NCBI GenBank assembly: GCA_015179025.1
Contig: WHUX01000012.1
Span: 124,001-188,000 of the forward strand
Direction of reading: 5' to 3'
DNA length: 64,000 nucleotides
Source: Terfezia claveryi
Taxonomy: Eukaryota > Ascomycota > Pezizomycetes > Pezizales > Pezizaceae
In this document: positions 1-12,079 of the stretch, one piece after another
How positions within the stretch are numbered: position 1 is the first letter of the stretch
How the letters are laid out: every line of letters begins with the position of its first letter
The notes under the pieces: model-generated
The model's input: the letters and a program-made list of their open reading frames with translations, nothing else
Told to the model about the DNA's origin: nothing
Databases searched by the model: none
Program-made: the position numbers and the translations under genes

Positions 1-3000
1 AGGCCGCGGTTGCAATATTAATTGTCGGTCCGGCGATAGAAACAATTCTCTGCGCCTTTGTGCACACAAGACATAAGGGAACGTCACGAGACTAGCAGTC
101 AGCAGCTTAATCCCAGGCCAGGCACAGACCGTACCTTGCACGACCAAATCCATTGCGTTGAGGCTTGTCTCACCGGACGGAAAAGTTGAACGTTTGGATA
201 TAGCTCTGATCTGCACGAGATGACCCATCACGAACACGTAGTGCGTTTGGAGCTCCCCAATTTGGTAATGTGATAAGTAAAAGCACATGTGACATACGTT
301 TTACCGATAAGGTGCCTTTGTTTGGGGTCTCCTCCCTAGGGCCAGACTGCTTGCCGTAGCACAAGACTGGTAAGTGCAGCGGCCTGGGCCTCAGCCAGTG
401 GCCATCCAGTCGAGAACACGTCTCCGACCATGCCTCCGTTCTTTTCAAGGGAGTTACAAAGGGAGACTAAACATAGGTACACCGTTCTCGTCGTCGTTCT
501 GTGGGGAAAGGCTACTGGAAATAATACTTTAGCAGCGTAGTAATGAAAGTCCCACTCATTACGGTAGAACTGGACAAGTATTAAGGTGTAGGCGTTTGGT
601 ACTGGTAACGATACCGAATATATTAAGGCATAAAAGCGATGGACTCCGTAGCAAAGCGCCAAGCTTGGACGCGGTGTCTCATTGCTCCTCTTAAATCGAG
701 TTGTATTTCAATTGAGTGCAATGATAGCGGAATTTCCTCGGAACGAGTCCTCAGCAATTCTTTCCATATCTATGAGGCAGAGCTGTGGAATATGTCCTAG
801 AAATTCAGGTATTTCTGACAACTAGGAAAACGGGTTCCATCGAAACCAAACCCAACCTGTGTTACCGTGCATATATGTGGGATTTATTGGGGGATAGCAT
901 AGCACTAACAGAAAAATAAATGTTCGGCTTGGGCAATCTTACCAAGGCAAGATACACTGGGCTGAGGCGGTCCATTTGGATAAGCTCAAATAGCACTCGG
1001 GAAATGATACGTGCTCAGCAAGGTGTAACAAGCAAATAGGGTATTGGAAAATCTTGGGGCACAACAACTTCAAGGTGAAGCTGAAGGCAACCGGGTGTAT
1101 CGTAAAAGACGAAAACTGCGGTGTGCCTCAGGCCGGATTCCCGTCAAAGCCCCCATACTAGCTGAATAGATGTTATTGGCAGCGAATTTGTTCGTGAGAT
1201 TTGTTATTAGGAGGACGAAAATTCATATGAACCATTTTCCTCCTATCATGAGGCGCGGACGAAACTCCCGAGCTTTGGTCAGGGCCTGAGCAAGTTTCAA
1301 GCTGATATTCCTAGGTTAGGAACACAGGGAAAGGACCTGCCCGGGTTCACATAGCAATAGAGTTTATACACGATAAGTAGCGCCCACAGGTCCTCAGGAA
1401 TATTGTGACTGCCTGTTGCCTTGTATTGATTCTCAAGTTCTGTGGTTTCTGTATAGCCCATCACCCGAAACCAATGTCCTCTAAGAGAAAGCCAACAGCT
1501 AGTATGAGAAAGAAGGGAAACAGGCCTGTGCCAGCTATAGGCGGTCTTGCTATCGTTGATAATCGAGAAGGGCAGGATCGAGTCTGGGAATCCGAAGGGA
1601 TGCAAATGGTGATAAAGGACAACAAGCAAAGCCTGTAGCTCCCCTCGAATGTTGGCCTTCGGTAAGCGTTTGGAGGACTTAATTCTCGCTATGAATCGTC
1701 ACACTGGTAACGCTTATGTATGCGCTGTGATTGTTGGTCGAATCTGCGAGCACTATTAGATTGTAGGGTTGATGGACCTCTGTCCTGGGGAATTACCATA
1801 GCATGAAGGTCTTGCCATTCAGATGCTCATATTTCCCTACCATAACCGCAGGTTACATTGTTTCCCACGGCTCCCATCTACTGAGGACAGAATTTGACTG
1901 TGATCTTTCATTTTCGGAGCAAGTGGGTAGGAAAATCGACGGATCCCAAAGCGGAAGGCGGCCATCGCAGCAAGGGAAAGACAAGAAGGAGAGCTTGAGC
2001 CCTTTGATTTTGTTTTGCGAATATGACTGAAACGAGATAGGTGATCCAGTGCAGCTCGTAGCGGGGACTCGTTTTACCCCCATTCCCAGGTCTCCGTGGC
2101 AGCCGAGAACACAGGACCTGGCAAAATACCACACCAGGATGTGAGGTTATTCTTCTTTCAACAGAAGTGACGCCCATATACCCAACGCCAAATCAAAAAG
2201 AGGTTAATCTGGGGAATGATAAAAGCGGGGCCGCTACCTAGCCGACTGAGTTGAGTATCGCGTATTATATATGTCCGCAGTGTGGTTCTCCCAGGATTTC
2301 AACTAGTTTCCTCGATGTCGGCCCGCCCTGCCCTAACTGTCATGCCGATTCACTTTCCTGGGAGTCAGGATGACTCGATCAAATCTCCCGGCTCCGGTCG
2401 GCAGGCCTAGTCTATGGCTTCATTGTAATAAGCAGTGGTAAAGTGCATTATAGAGCCAAAAGTAAAACAGTTGCTGTCTCAATATCCCTCTCATCAATTT
2501 GGTAGACCATCCCAGCTCTGAACGTCATGCACCCATACACATGGCGAGGAACAGCCCTATAGCAGTGCCTCACCATCGACAGCGGCCACCTGGTCCTGAA
2601 CTGCGGAGAACGACTTAACGTTCTTAGCCTTGCCAGTGATATTATTAGATAAACTCCCACTTCGAGAGTTTCCCTGCCCAAGGTGTACCAAACTCTCCTT
2701 GTCGAACTGAGAATTGGTCATTGTGTTTGGCTAGGGAATCCCAGCAGAACCTTAGGATATTAGTCCTCAGTGATAGGAGGATATGCAGAGCTGCAATTGT
2801 ATAGAGCAAAATGAGCGGGTTTCTCCTTAGCACGATGATCCGAACTCTATCCTTACGTAACTCCATCTAGAGCTTCATGACCTTCAGACCAGGTTACAGG
2901 CTCCGTGACACGCTGCTTCATGCGTCCTCCCAGAGGAAACTATGCTATAATGCTCACTGATAGATCTGCAAAACGTTCAAATACTTCATCCGCACTCTAA

Positions 3001-5245
3001 CTGAGTCCACTGTCTTACATATACCCCATGACAGAGTACAGTACTTATCAAGCTTCGCCAAATCCAACAAATGTTCTTGGTAGCAATACGCCCAGGCCCA
3101 AGCCAGATGAGCTTGACAAGGCACTGGATGGATTGTAAGGTTCTTGAAATCCCTGGTATTTACGAGGAAGACAAATAACACGAGCAGCCAAATGCTATGT
3201 ACGTGACTACATATCATCCAACTACCCCCACAGTCACATGTGTCGGCTTGGGACGCGAATGGCATTGCTATACTTCACAGATATCATGGCTCTCATACCA
3301 AGAGAGTCCTGTGACCTCTGAATCTAGAGGCTGGCCGGATCCATATCAGGCAAAGGGGCAGGGCATTGACGAAGCTTGAACTTCCTATATTTTCGCCTCT
3401 CGAAATATCGGGTGCAGTGGAAGTGCACAGGATCCTTATCCATTGAGCAGGAATTTCCTTGGAGTGCGATACAGACTGCTCTGTTTATCGAAGGGCTGGA
3501 GTAGGGGAGGCTCAATACCCTGCATTAAAGCTTGAAGGACCCGAACGAATACCAAATTGGGCACAAGAGAGACGGGCAACCTTCAACAGAGCTGGCAAAT
3601 TGCCTCTGATTTTTGCAGCTATTATGTTATAGCGATACCCACTCTCTTCGTTCTATCGGCGGAAGAAACCTTGGATAGTCCTCGGGGTTCAGCCGTGGCG
3701 ATTACCCTGCAAGTGTCGAAGCTTCTCCACTAGATTGTAGTCTGGTTGGCACGACCAATTACCAACACCGGCGACCACCAGCACCGTTGGGATCGTCTCG
3801 CATACGAAGACTTGCGCGCGGAAGTGTAGACCACATTCTCTGCGATATTCTATTTCTCGCGCTTTTGTACTATTCTTCCATTTGCGACCAATTGTGACTC
3901 CAGCTTTTGCCTTCGCTTCAGGGTACCTTGCATGCATTCAGGAAGTCATTTGACCTCGACCGCCAATGTACTTCATGTTGTATGTACATGCTGGAAGCCA
4001 GACGTTTTTCTCATCCCCCTCGATTGGAAGGTTCCATAGAATCGAGAGTTGCAGCCCTCATGCTCATTCTCCAACCTTGCCCCACCCACACCCGCGCGTC
4101 CCCATTCCACCCTGACCCTGGTCATTATGAGGACATGATGCTCCTTCCCTGGCCGCCTAAGATATGCAAAATTGAAGCCTTCCGTCTCGCGTCTAGCCTG
4201 TTCAGACAGCATAGGAGGAAAAAGGTTATTTGAATAATTCGTGAGTATAGACAGATCCCTACTAGAGGCCGTACGAGGGAACAGAAGGCAGAAAAGCACC
4301 AATGGAAAAGGAGTTCGGGTCTAGTTAGGGTAAGCTGGGTTCAAATCCCTGCGCATTAAATGTATAATTTACTTTTATTCCAGCAGTTTTATAACTACTC
4401 CTGGGCAGTAACCAACGGTTTTCGACACACTGGAGCTTGCTGGGGACCTCAATGGGACAAGATTTCTAAGTATGTATACCAACCCCGCAGAAGTTTCAGC
4501 ATTATATTCACTATTATACCCTCCATACCAATTTGCCCACAAGCACCCATCCATACCCCTCCGCCCCTCCGCCCCCGCACCCCCCCCCCACACCCCCCCG
4601 CCCTCTCTAGCTCATCCCAAATCATACCAGTGAACCTTCGGTGTCATCTGGTTGACCTGTTAGAACCCTGCTCTATCTCTTTGGCAAGCAAGATGCTGCA
4701 AGCACTCTTTTATTCCTCGGCCCTTCTTGCTATACATTCGTCTCGATTTATTGTGCCACACCGATACCCCCTCAGCGGACAAATCCTCCACTGAACCCCC
4801 GCCTCCGATCATTTACCCTACCTCATCCCCCTAGTAGTACGGCTATGTGCCCATCGGCCCGGTGCTTGCTTTGACGTCTCAAAAATCCCCAGTCCATTTT
4901 TGCCCCTTTCTTCCAGATTTGGCACACTCCGCGCTTATTGCGCATATCTGATATTGTCTCTGGTGTGATTTTCGCTTTCAGCCCAGCCCCAGGCCTGATA
5001 CCCTTGGTCCATTGTTACTGGATAATTCAGTCAGAACTTGATATAGGCTTTACATAGTATTGGCAACTTTTATCAGCGAATCGTTTCAGTGCAGAGTTGG
5101 AGACTGTGCTGCCATCAAGGGCATAGCATCTTAAAGGAAGATTATGCACCTTGAACGCCGCTGTCGCCCAGACGACACTTCCTTAAACGACGCCTTTCTA
5201 TTCCCTTACACAACGTGTTGGAATTCTGTTCTCGAACAAGGCTAG
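1..5245. other. Gene-free stretch, no recognisable coding
   Basis: Both strands carry only short open frames of random-looking composition, without family motifs or linked splice signals. A C-rich low-complexity block lies at about 4550-4605. A GGTTCAAATCC B-box-like string sits near 4338, but no tRNA can be folded around it. Old transposon DNA worn down by mutation is possible, but I cannot identify an element. Confidence 0.6.
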
Positions 5246-5707
5246 AGGTTATTGCGCAGTAGGGGGAGATTGAACATAAGATACTTATACCGCGACAGCT
5301 CCCCGCATCCTAGCACTCCAGAATCTTCCCATGTTCCTAGATCATACAACTCTACACTGTACATCACACATTTATTACCCATTTCGCCTGTCTACCATCA
5401 ACCCTTCTATTGTTGTTGGCCTTCACTATTATACAATAACACCATTCCCGCTCAGATCACTATTGAGAAACTGAACTCCGAAGGATTCTACCACCGCAAT
5501 ACTCCTAGACAACCAGGCCAACAAAACATCAGGCCTCTCAAGACTCACAACCTTCTCCAGAAACAACCCTCCGCTCTAACACTGGCTACTCCATACCGTA
5601 TCAGCGATTATCCGAGACCTCCATACACTTCCCTTGAACATCGGTCACAGAATCCACAGCAGGGTATTGATCCACTTGACGATTTGGGCGGGAGCCTGTT
5701 GCAGCAT

Positions 5708-6459
5708 ATGGCTCAGCAGAGACCGCCACATATAAGTGGGGGTGGTGGAAGTCATCTCTATGGGGGCACACATACTTCAGGTAAAGCGAAAGCTAGAACC
5801 CATGATGAATTGGAACTCGCTCTAAGTAGTCTTCGAGACGAAGAAGTCGATCTTGAGATTGACCCTCGGCACCATCATTCACACCAGCCGACCCATCATC
5901 AACACCCACAGCACCATCATCACCATCACTTACCGGACCAGCCCCCTCCAGCAAAGATGGCACGAACGGGTACTGGCCCAGGCAGAAGCCTGGGGATGGG
6001 GATGGGGATGGGAGGGGCTGGGCCTTCGTCAGTTACTGGATTGGGCAACCAATCGATGCCAGCGCCTGCAGCAAGGCCGAGAGGACCTAAGCTTAAGTTC
6101 ACGACGGAAGATGATCAGCTCCTGGTAGACTTGAAGGAAAACAAGGCTCTTACGTGGAAACAAATTGCCGAGTTCTTTCCAGGACGTTCATCAGGGACCC
6201 TACAAGTTCGATATTGCACAAAACTTAAGGCCAAGACCACACAATGGACAGACGACACAGTGAGCATCTCCAATCTTTGCCTTTTCCGGCCTCTTCAGGC
6301 ACGTATTTAGGAAAACGTACTAAAATTTCTTTTTAGGTTATGCGTCTACGCAACGCAATGGAAGAATACGAGCAAGATAGGTGGAAGATCGTCGCAGGAA
6401 AAGTCGGGGGTGGATTCACTGCAGCAGCGTGCAGAGAGAAGGCGAAAGAACTACAATGA
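5708..6459 (+). CDS. Tandem Myb/SANT-like DNA-binding protein, His-rich (start uncertain)
   Basis: Two exons: up to 6259 and 6337-6459, joined across a 77-nt intron with GTGAGC donor and TTTTTAG acceptor. Splicing keeps phase and extends the protein by a second helix-turn-helix repeat. Counting from the first in-frame ATG (5708) the product is 224 aa: a Gly/His-rich disordered part with a run of six His, then Myb-like repeat 1 (about residues 130-172, with the string FTTEDDQLLVDLKENKALTW) and repeat 2 (about 180-222). This arrangement is typical of fungal Myb-type transcription factors that act on DNA in the nucleus; the target is unknown. The frame is open back to 5246 and encodes plausible disordered sequence, so an upstream exon with the true start is likely. 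The two Myb repeats are well supported; the N terminus is not. Confidence 0.8.
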
Positions 6460-8256
6460 GACTTCCTCATATGGGTAACGCTGCGGTGCGTGATAGGCTC
6501 CGTTCGAGGGAGCCGCGCGAGGAATTAGCCTATAACATGAAACAGCAATTTCCAGAGGGAGCAATGTGAACTACGAGCTGAATCACCGGTTCCACTGAAA
6601 GAGCAGCTACAGCATTATCAGAGAAGCATTTAGGAGAGAGGCCGATCTCCGGCATTCTAGGAGGAAAATTTTTTTCACTTATAATTAATTTCACGATTTC
6701 ATGATATTTAACAATCCTAGGGGCAATTTTTTCTTTTCAACAGGTAGCTTGATGGAGAATCTCTGTGCCTGGGGAACTGTTATGTCCGTTTCTTTATTTT
6801 GGCGCATCTCGATTTCGGTGATGGAGCGTTTACGTTATCAGATGGCGACTAACTTTGTTTTAATTGATATACTGCTCTTTTTGCAAGAAGCTGGTTGTTG
6901 TTAAGCCTAGGTGCCACCCTTGCTAGTCTGGCTCATCTTTGCTTTTTTAAGCTTCTCTTCTTTCTGCCTCTGATAATACATGTGTTTTACTACTGCCTAT
7001 TTTTTGTTTTTATCCTTTTGCCTAGTACTTGCGATGCTCCCTCTGAAGCACGAGCATATGATCATCGTCCATCAGAATTCTCCTTTGTACCTTTTTCCCT
7101 GAGTAACACATTCAAGCCCTCTTAGACTGCAGTTTCACTTGCCCATCAATATTACTGTATACAATACCTCACTTGCCATTCCTGGTCATCTCTGGGGTCC
7201 TATCATGTCAATTAATCACGTAGTCTATAACTCTAGCTACTGGATGAATATATATAATCAATCAACTAAAAAAACCACGTTAATTTATTTTAGATGTTAG
7301 GGCGGAATGGATTTTACGATTATTGCCTAGTATCAGTTTAAAGTGCGAGTTACTCCGTGAATAGGCATCCCCATTGCTACTATACTATGGGCGTAATGCT
7401 TCCCGGGTTCCTGGAACGACGTTGACAGTTCTTTTGCTTTTCTTTGAGCTAAACCTAACTCGATAATTCTCCGAGACCTTGTTGACCTATGGCAGGCGCC
7501 CATGGAGTAATATGTCACAGCTCTCCCTCACCTGCGCCTGCCAATAGCCATGGGATCCTTGCACTTCCAACACATCTGGGCAAATTAGAGAAGAACCACC
7601 AGTACTGCTGTTTGACTTCCTTTGCCTTGTACCACCATGCCCCGTCACCTGCTCGCTTCAACATCGCGAGACTGCATCAGAGCTGCTGTGGAATAGGCGT
7701 AGAAAAAGCTGCCATGGCCACTGATGAGAGTTGCTTCATGTTGCGCTACCCACAGGCGGTTACATCTAATTAAAATAGCAGCATGTTTGTGTTGGACCGA
7801 GCGAACTGCCTTTATCCTACCTACTGGGCGGACATATACCGGCGCCCGAGGGTGGTACCAGAACCGGCGGTTGGGGTACATTGTGTCAGTTGGGTGGGCG
7901 AATATGCCCAATCTTAACGGTGCCCTGAAGCTGGGATTCAGCAGACTTCCTGCTGCTGCTGTCTGTTCTAGACATGAGGCCCAACAGGCTGCATGCATGT
8001 GTCTAGACTCGGACTGTCTCCGGAGTACGACCTCGTGCCAGGCATTTTTACTTTTTCTTTTCCTTATGTTGTATGTATCTGCCAAGCCGGGAATTACTCC
8101 GCACGTGACTGGAGCAATGCGAGACAATCTGTTCACTTGGGAAAGCAAATGAGCTAACCTCACCATCATCTGATATATCCAAACAAGTTCACATCTCCAC
8201 TCAATAGCTCCCACAAATCCTTCATCGACGTACACATCGCATAACTATACACCACG
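6460..8256. other. Intergenic, AT-rich, no gene seen
   Basis: Overlapping open frames on both strands at 7645-8235 (142 and 196 codons) lack any family motif and have no splice partners. The last 100 bp before 8257 would hold the COX4 promoter and leader. Confidence 0.5.
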
Positions 8257-9677
8257 ATGTTCGCCAGAGCACTTGTCCCGGCGGTTAGACGGTTTGCGAC
8301 CACCGCTGCCGTTCCAGTTGTGAGGAGGGGTTTCGCTGTGTCGGCTTTCGTGAGACGTCAGTTTTTCACTGTCCAGGTCGCTCAGACAAGTGCTGTTTCA
8401 AACATGATGGGGGATAGCTGCCCAATGCTAACCATCTGCCTTCTTGCATCTATCAGGCAATACCACACCGGCCCCCTATAACAGCAATGATAGGAAGGTG
8501 AAGACCTTTGCCGGTATGCCTCCAACAGAATCCCAGGCTACACCCCATCACCATTGGCTATCCTTCTCTGACTCTTCCCCCACTCCCCACTTTTTTTTTT
8601 TTTAACCTCCATAACCTTTTTTCCCTTTTTATCCTCCCTCCCTCCATTCCCGTCCATTTGGCCCCACTGTGTTCCCACTTCTTCGATCTCGCATCCCTCC
8701 ATCCCTCTCGCATGTCACATATCCCCACAATATCTCATGACAGTCAATCACTAATAGTCTGGGGGTTATGTACTTTTACAGAGATCAAGACGGAGGCAGA
8801 CCTTCTCGGCCCCGGGGCACTCCCCGGAACAGTCCCCACCGACGTTGAACAGGCTACTGGTCTTGAGCGCCTCGAGATTCTGGGGAAGATGGAGGGCGTG
8901 GATATTTTCGACATGAGGCCCTTGGACGCCAGCAGGAAGGGTTAGTATTTTACGGATATTATCCAATATCCCTTCCTCTCGTTCCCGCTTTGAGGCTACT
9001 TTGGCTATATTTTCATGGTCATAGGGGCGGTGAACAAGGGGGCCGAGGGTAGCGGCAAATTAGAGAAGCAGAGAGTGTGTACTTGTGGCTAGGTGGATGT
9101 GGGAATGAAACGGGTTCTTGTTGGGGGGCTGTTGATATGGCGGCGGGTAATTGACCAGCACAGGACCTTGCTGCTAGCATGAGGTTCATTGGGATGAACA
9201 AAGCACGGAGATTATAGAGGAGGTTATATGCTAACATGGCTCTATTTACTGTAGGAACCATGCAAGACCCTATTGTGGTTCAATCCTTTGGTGAAGAGCG
9301 GTATGTTTCCCTCCTCCAGCTCCCCTTCCCCCTCGATCTACTGTTTCCTCAACTCCCTTTACTCCAGGGCGGTTACGTTTACTGAACCCCCCTTTCCCAA
9401 CATAGCACACCAGCAAACTAACTTTATTCCCCAAATTAGGTACCTTGGTTGCACTGGCTACCCCGCTGACTCTCACGACACCATCTGGCTCACCGTCTCC
9501 CGTGACCGTCCTCTAGAGCGCTGCCCTGAATGCGGTGGCGTCTACAAGATGGAGTTCCTTGGGCCGGCCGATGACCACCATCACGATGAGCACGGCCACG
9601 ACGAGCACCACCCCGAGCCACACAAGGACCCAGAGACCTTTGCGGATTTCGTCAAGCCAGAGTACAGGTACCAGTAG
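8257..9677 (+). CDS. COX4: Cytochrome c oxidase subunit 4 (subunit Vb type), mitochondrial
   Basis: A nuclear-encoded structural subunit of respiratory complex IV in the inner mitochondrial membrane. Five exons: 8257-8356, 8457-8513, 8782-8940, 9255-9300 and 9440-9677; introns of 100, 268, 314 and 139 nt; all phases agree, giving 199 aa. The N terminus is Arg- and Ala-rich without acidic residues, as a matrix presequence should be. The body carries EIKTEADLLGPG, the ATGLERLEILGKMEG block and the zinc-site region with Cys125, Cys149 and Cys152 (ERCPECG), all typical of the fungal COX4 / animal COX5B family. The C-terminal tail is unusually rich in His and Asp before the final FADFVKPEYRYQ. Introns 2 and 3 are longer than most in this window. 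The identification is secure; exon 1 ends at a GTCAGT donor, which is less usual but the only choice that keeps the frame. Confidence 0.95.
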
Positions 9678-10653
9678 ATGTATTTAATGGGAAGCTTGAC
9701 TCAAGCTCTTATTGTCAATTACGGTGTGGCGTGGGCTACAAAGGAATTAGTCATAGAAAAGGGGAATATAAGTGCATGATATTTTTCGGAGAAGTGTGGG
9801 GTCTGTTGTTTGTATGTATAAATAAAACTTATTTTGTAGATGGAGTTCGTATATAAGCTAAGCATATTTATATTTACTCAGCCCACATATTTAGATGCAA
9901 ATTATGTAGTCTGCTTAGGAAGATTCCCGTACTCCAGTCTGCTTGCCGCGCCACATCGGACATTAGCAGATCAAAGCACATCGCCAAGACTCTAGCTTCT
10001 CAGCAAATGCGAAGCTATGCGATCGACTAGAGTCTTGGCATGAGACTAGCTTGTGCCAACCAGACTAAAGTGGGTCAAATCGCTTAAGGTTAACGTTTGT
10101 TTCAATATGTCTTGTGGTAGTTATCGGGTGCCCGCCAGACTATCTCGTGGTGACTGAGGCGCTCGAGCTATAACGAACCGGGTGGAAGTACTAAAGAAAA
10201 ATACGGGAGGACTACTGTTTTGGAACGTAACATGCGGATTACGCAAATTGCGTAGAGATTGTGAGGTGATAGGTGAGTGGGTATTGTGTCAGGACTGAGT
10301 GGAGGATATCTCCATCGCATAACCTAACCATTGATTGGTTTTTACTTTGAAATGCTTTCTTCAAGACATTGGTCGTGGCTTTTCAAAGTATATTTACTTT
10401 GATCAATTGGTTGGATCGAGGGTTTGAAATTTTGGGACGGCCCAATTATGTGGCCGGGGAATACCGTTATGTACAGAAATTGGGGGATTTGGGTTTGGGT
10501 TTGGGTTTTGGGTTGTTTGGGGGAAAAGGGATGGGGGGGGTTGTGGAGATGCATTGTGCATTGTTTCATGCGGTGGTTGGTGGTTCCTTCGATCGCAAAA
10601 TTAATGTTTCTCACATGATTGTGATACCTGCTGGTTTCACGTTACAGTACCTT

Positions 10654-10685
<32 letters not shown>

Positions 10686-12079
10686 CTTTTTTCTTTTTCG
10701 GTTCGGTACCAGAATACGGGATATGTAATATAAGATATATATCTGTATATTCTTTTTTTAAACCCCTTTTAGTTTAGATGCTTTTCGCATTCGCTTGTTT
10801 GGACAATTGAATTTAGTTATGGAACCCCCCCGGCCACCTTATTCTCCTCATTCAATTAGAAATCATATTTAGTCTAGCTTATCATACCGTATGTACTACT
10901 GTAAAAGTTTAGTTATACTTCGGTACCTCCCTACCACCCCCCGGCGGGTGATCATAACACATCCGCCCCCTTGGGCGACGATCCCCCGGTTTCTGCCTCT
11001 TCCGCCCCACACTCCACATTCTACAGACACCTTCCTATAGGGGCGCCTTATTATACCGATGCCCCACTCGTAGTCTCGTGGTCCCAGACCCCGTGGACCC
11101 GAGCCCGATAGTCTGTGCGAGCCGCAGCGCCTTCATTCCATTACCGTACTTTACACAAGTTGATGTCCTTCCCTAGGATGGGCGGGGATTGACTGGGAAG
11201 CTTTCTACGAGGGTCTGGGCACGAGACTAGGAAGCTTAGGTTCTAGTCTGGTACTACCTAAGTAGATTCACCGAGATGGGAAAGGTAGCTGGGATAAATT
11301 TGGCTAAATATATCCACATACTTATCTAGGCAACGCTCTGAAACATGTTACCCTCACATTCCTCCAAAATCAACTCAATACTCAATATGTATCCAATACC
11401 CAATACCCAATACCCAATACCCAATACCCAATACCCAATACCCAATACCCAATATCCAATATCCAATACCCAATACCCAATACCCAATAACCTCCCCCTT
11501 AAATATCCCCCTATATATCTCCCTCTATAGAGCCCATGGCTACAAGTAGGCGTTTTACCTAGTATCGATATCCATGTAAAAAAGCCCCAACAAACCTCGA
11601 GGGCAACCCCGTTATGCGATAATCAAAACTGAGACACTTGGCGTCGATGTCTCGTTTTGAGGTCTAATCCTATGATCTATAGTTGTTCTAATAACGGTTA
11701 TTACTGGGAGTAATATCGATGTGCATATCACAAAAATGTATTTGCCACTGCTTCGATGAGGATGGGTATGCTTGTCCAACATATATACTGGGATTTTGTG
11801 ATAGCTAGGTATATTAGTGTAACTGTACTCCGCTGGGAGTGTTTTCGGGGATTAGGCTACGGCATGCAGGATTCCTTCAACATCATATTGGAAGAGGATG
11901 TCGGCGAGGACGTAGTCACGGCATCTGTTTTAGCATTAAGTTCACGGCCGGGATCGAAGTATCTCAAGATGGGGGCTTCAAAAAAGTCCCTTTCAGCGTT
12001 TCGAATCCCTTGGTTCCACGCAAAATTTGGCGCCTTTCGTCATGAGGGCCACTATCCTAGAGTATCCCAAAATGAACCA
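9678..12079. other. Intergenic with poly-T tract, small inverted repeats and a 7-bp tandem repeat
   Basis: No gene recognised. The stretch holds a 12-bp inverted repeat (9984-9995 with 10027-10038), a copy of the dispersed GTGCCAACCAGACTA motif (10053-10067), a T-run of about 35 bases near 10650, and a heptanucleotide array at 11393-11489. G-rich frames near 10490-10550 are low complexity. Confidence 0.6.
11393..11489. repeat. Heptanucleotide tandem repeat, unit CCCAATA
   Basis: About 14 head-to-tail copies of CCCAATA, with two units altered to TCCAATA near 11452-11466. It lies in non-coding DNA; the short open frame through it is only a repeat translation. The unit resembles but is not the usual fungal telomere repeat (CCCTAA). 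Confidence 0.95.

Noticed and set aside
4255..4350. tRNA-like B box GGTTCAAATCC near 4338
   Set aside because: No acceptor stem, D arm or anticodon arm can be built from the preceding 70 bases, and the T stem has a mismatch.
7645..8235. Overlapping open frames of 142 (+) and 196 (-) codons
   Set aside because: No family motif, no plausible splice partners, composition like translated non-coding DNA on both strands.
10369..10728. Plus-strand frame ending in a poly-Phe tail
   Set aside because: The tail is a genomic T-run and the middle a G/T-rich low-complexity stretch.
11393..11489. Telomere-like repeat
   Set aside because: The unit is CCCAATA, not CCCTAA, and it lies between ordinary genes; more likely a microsatellite than an internal telomere.
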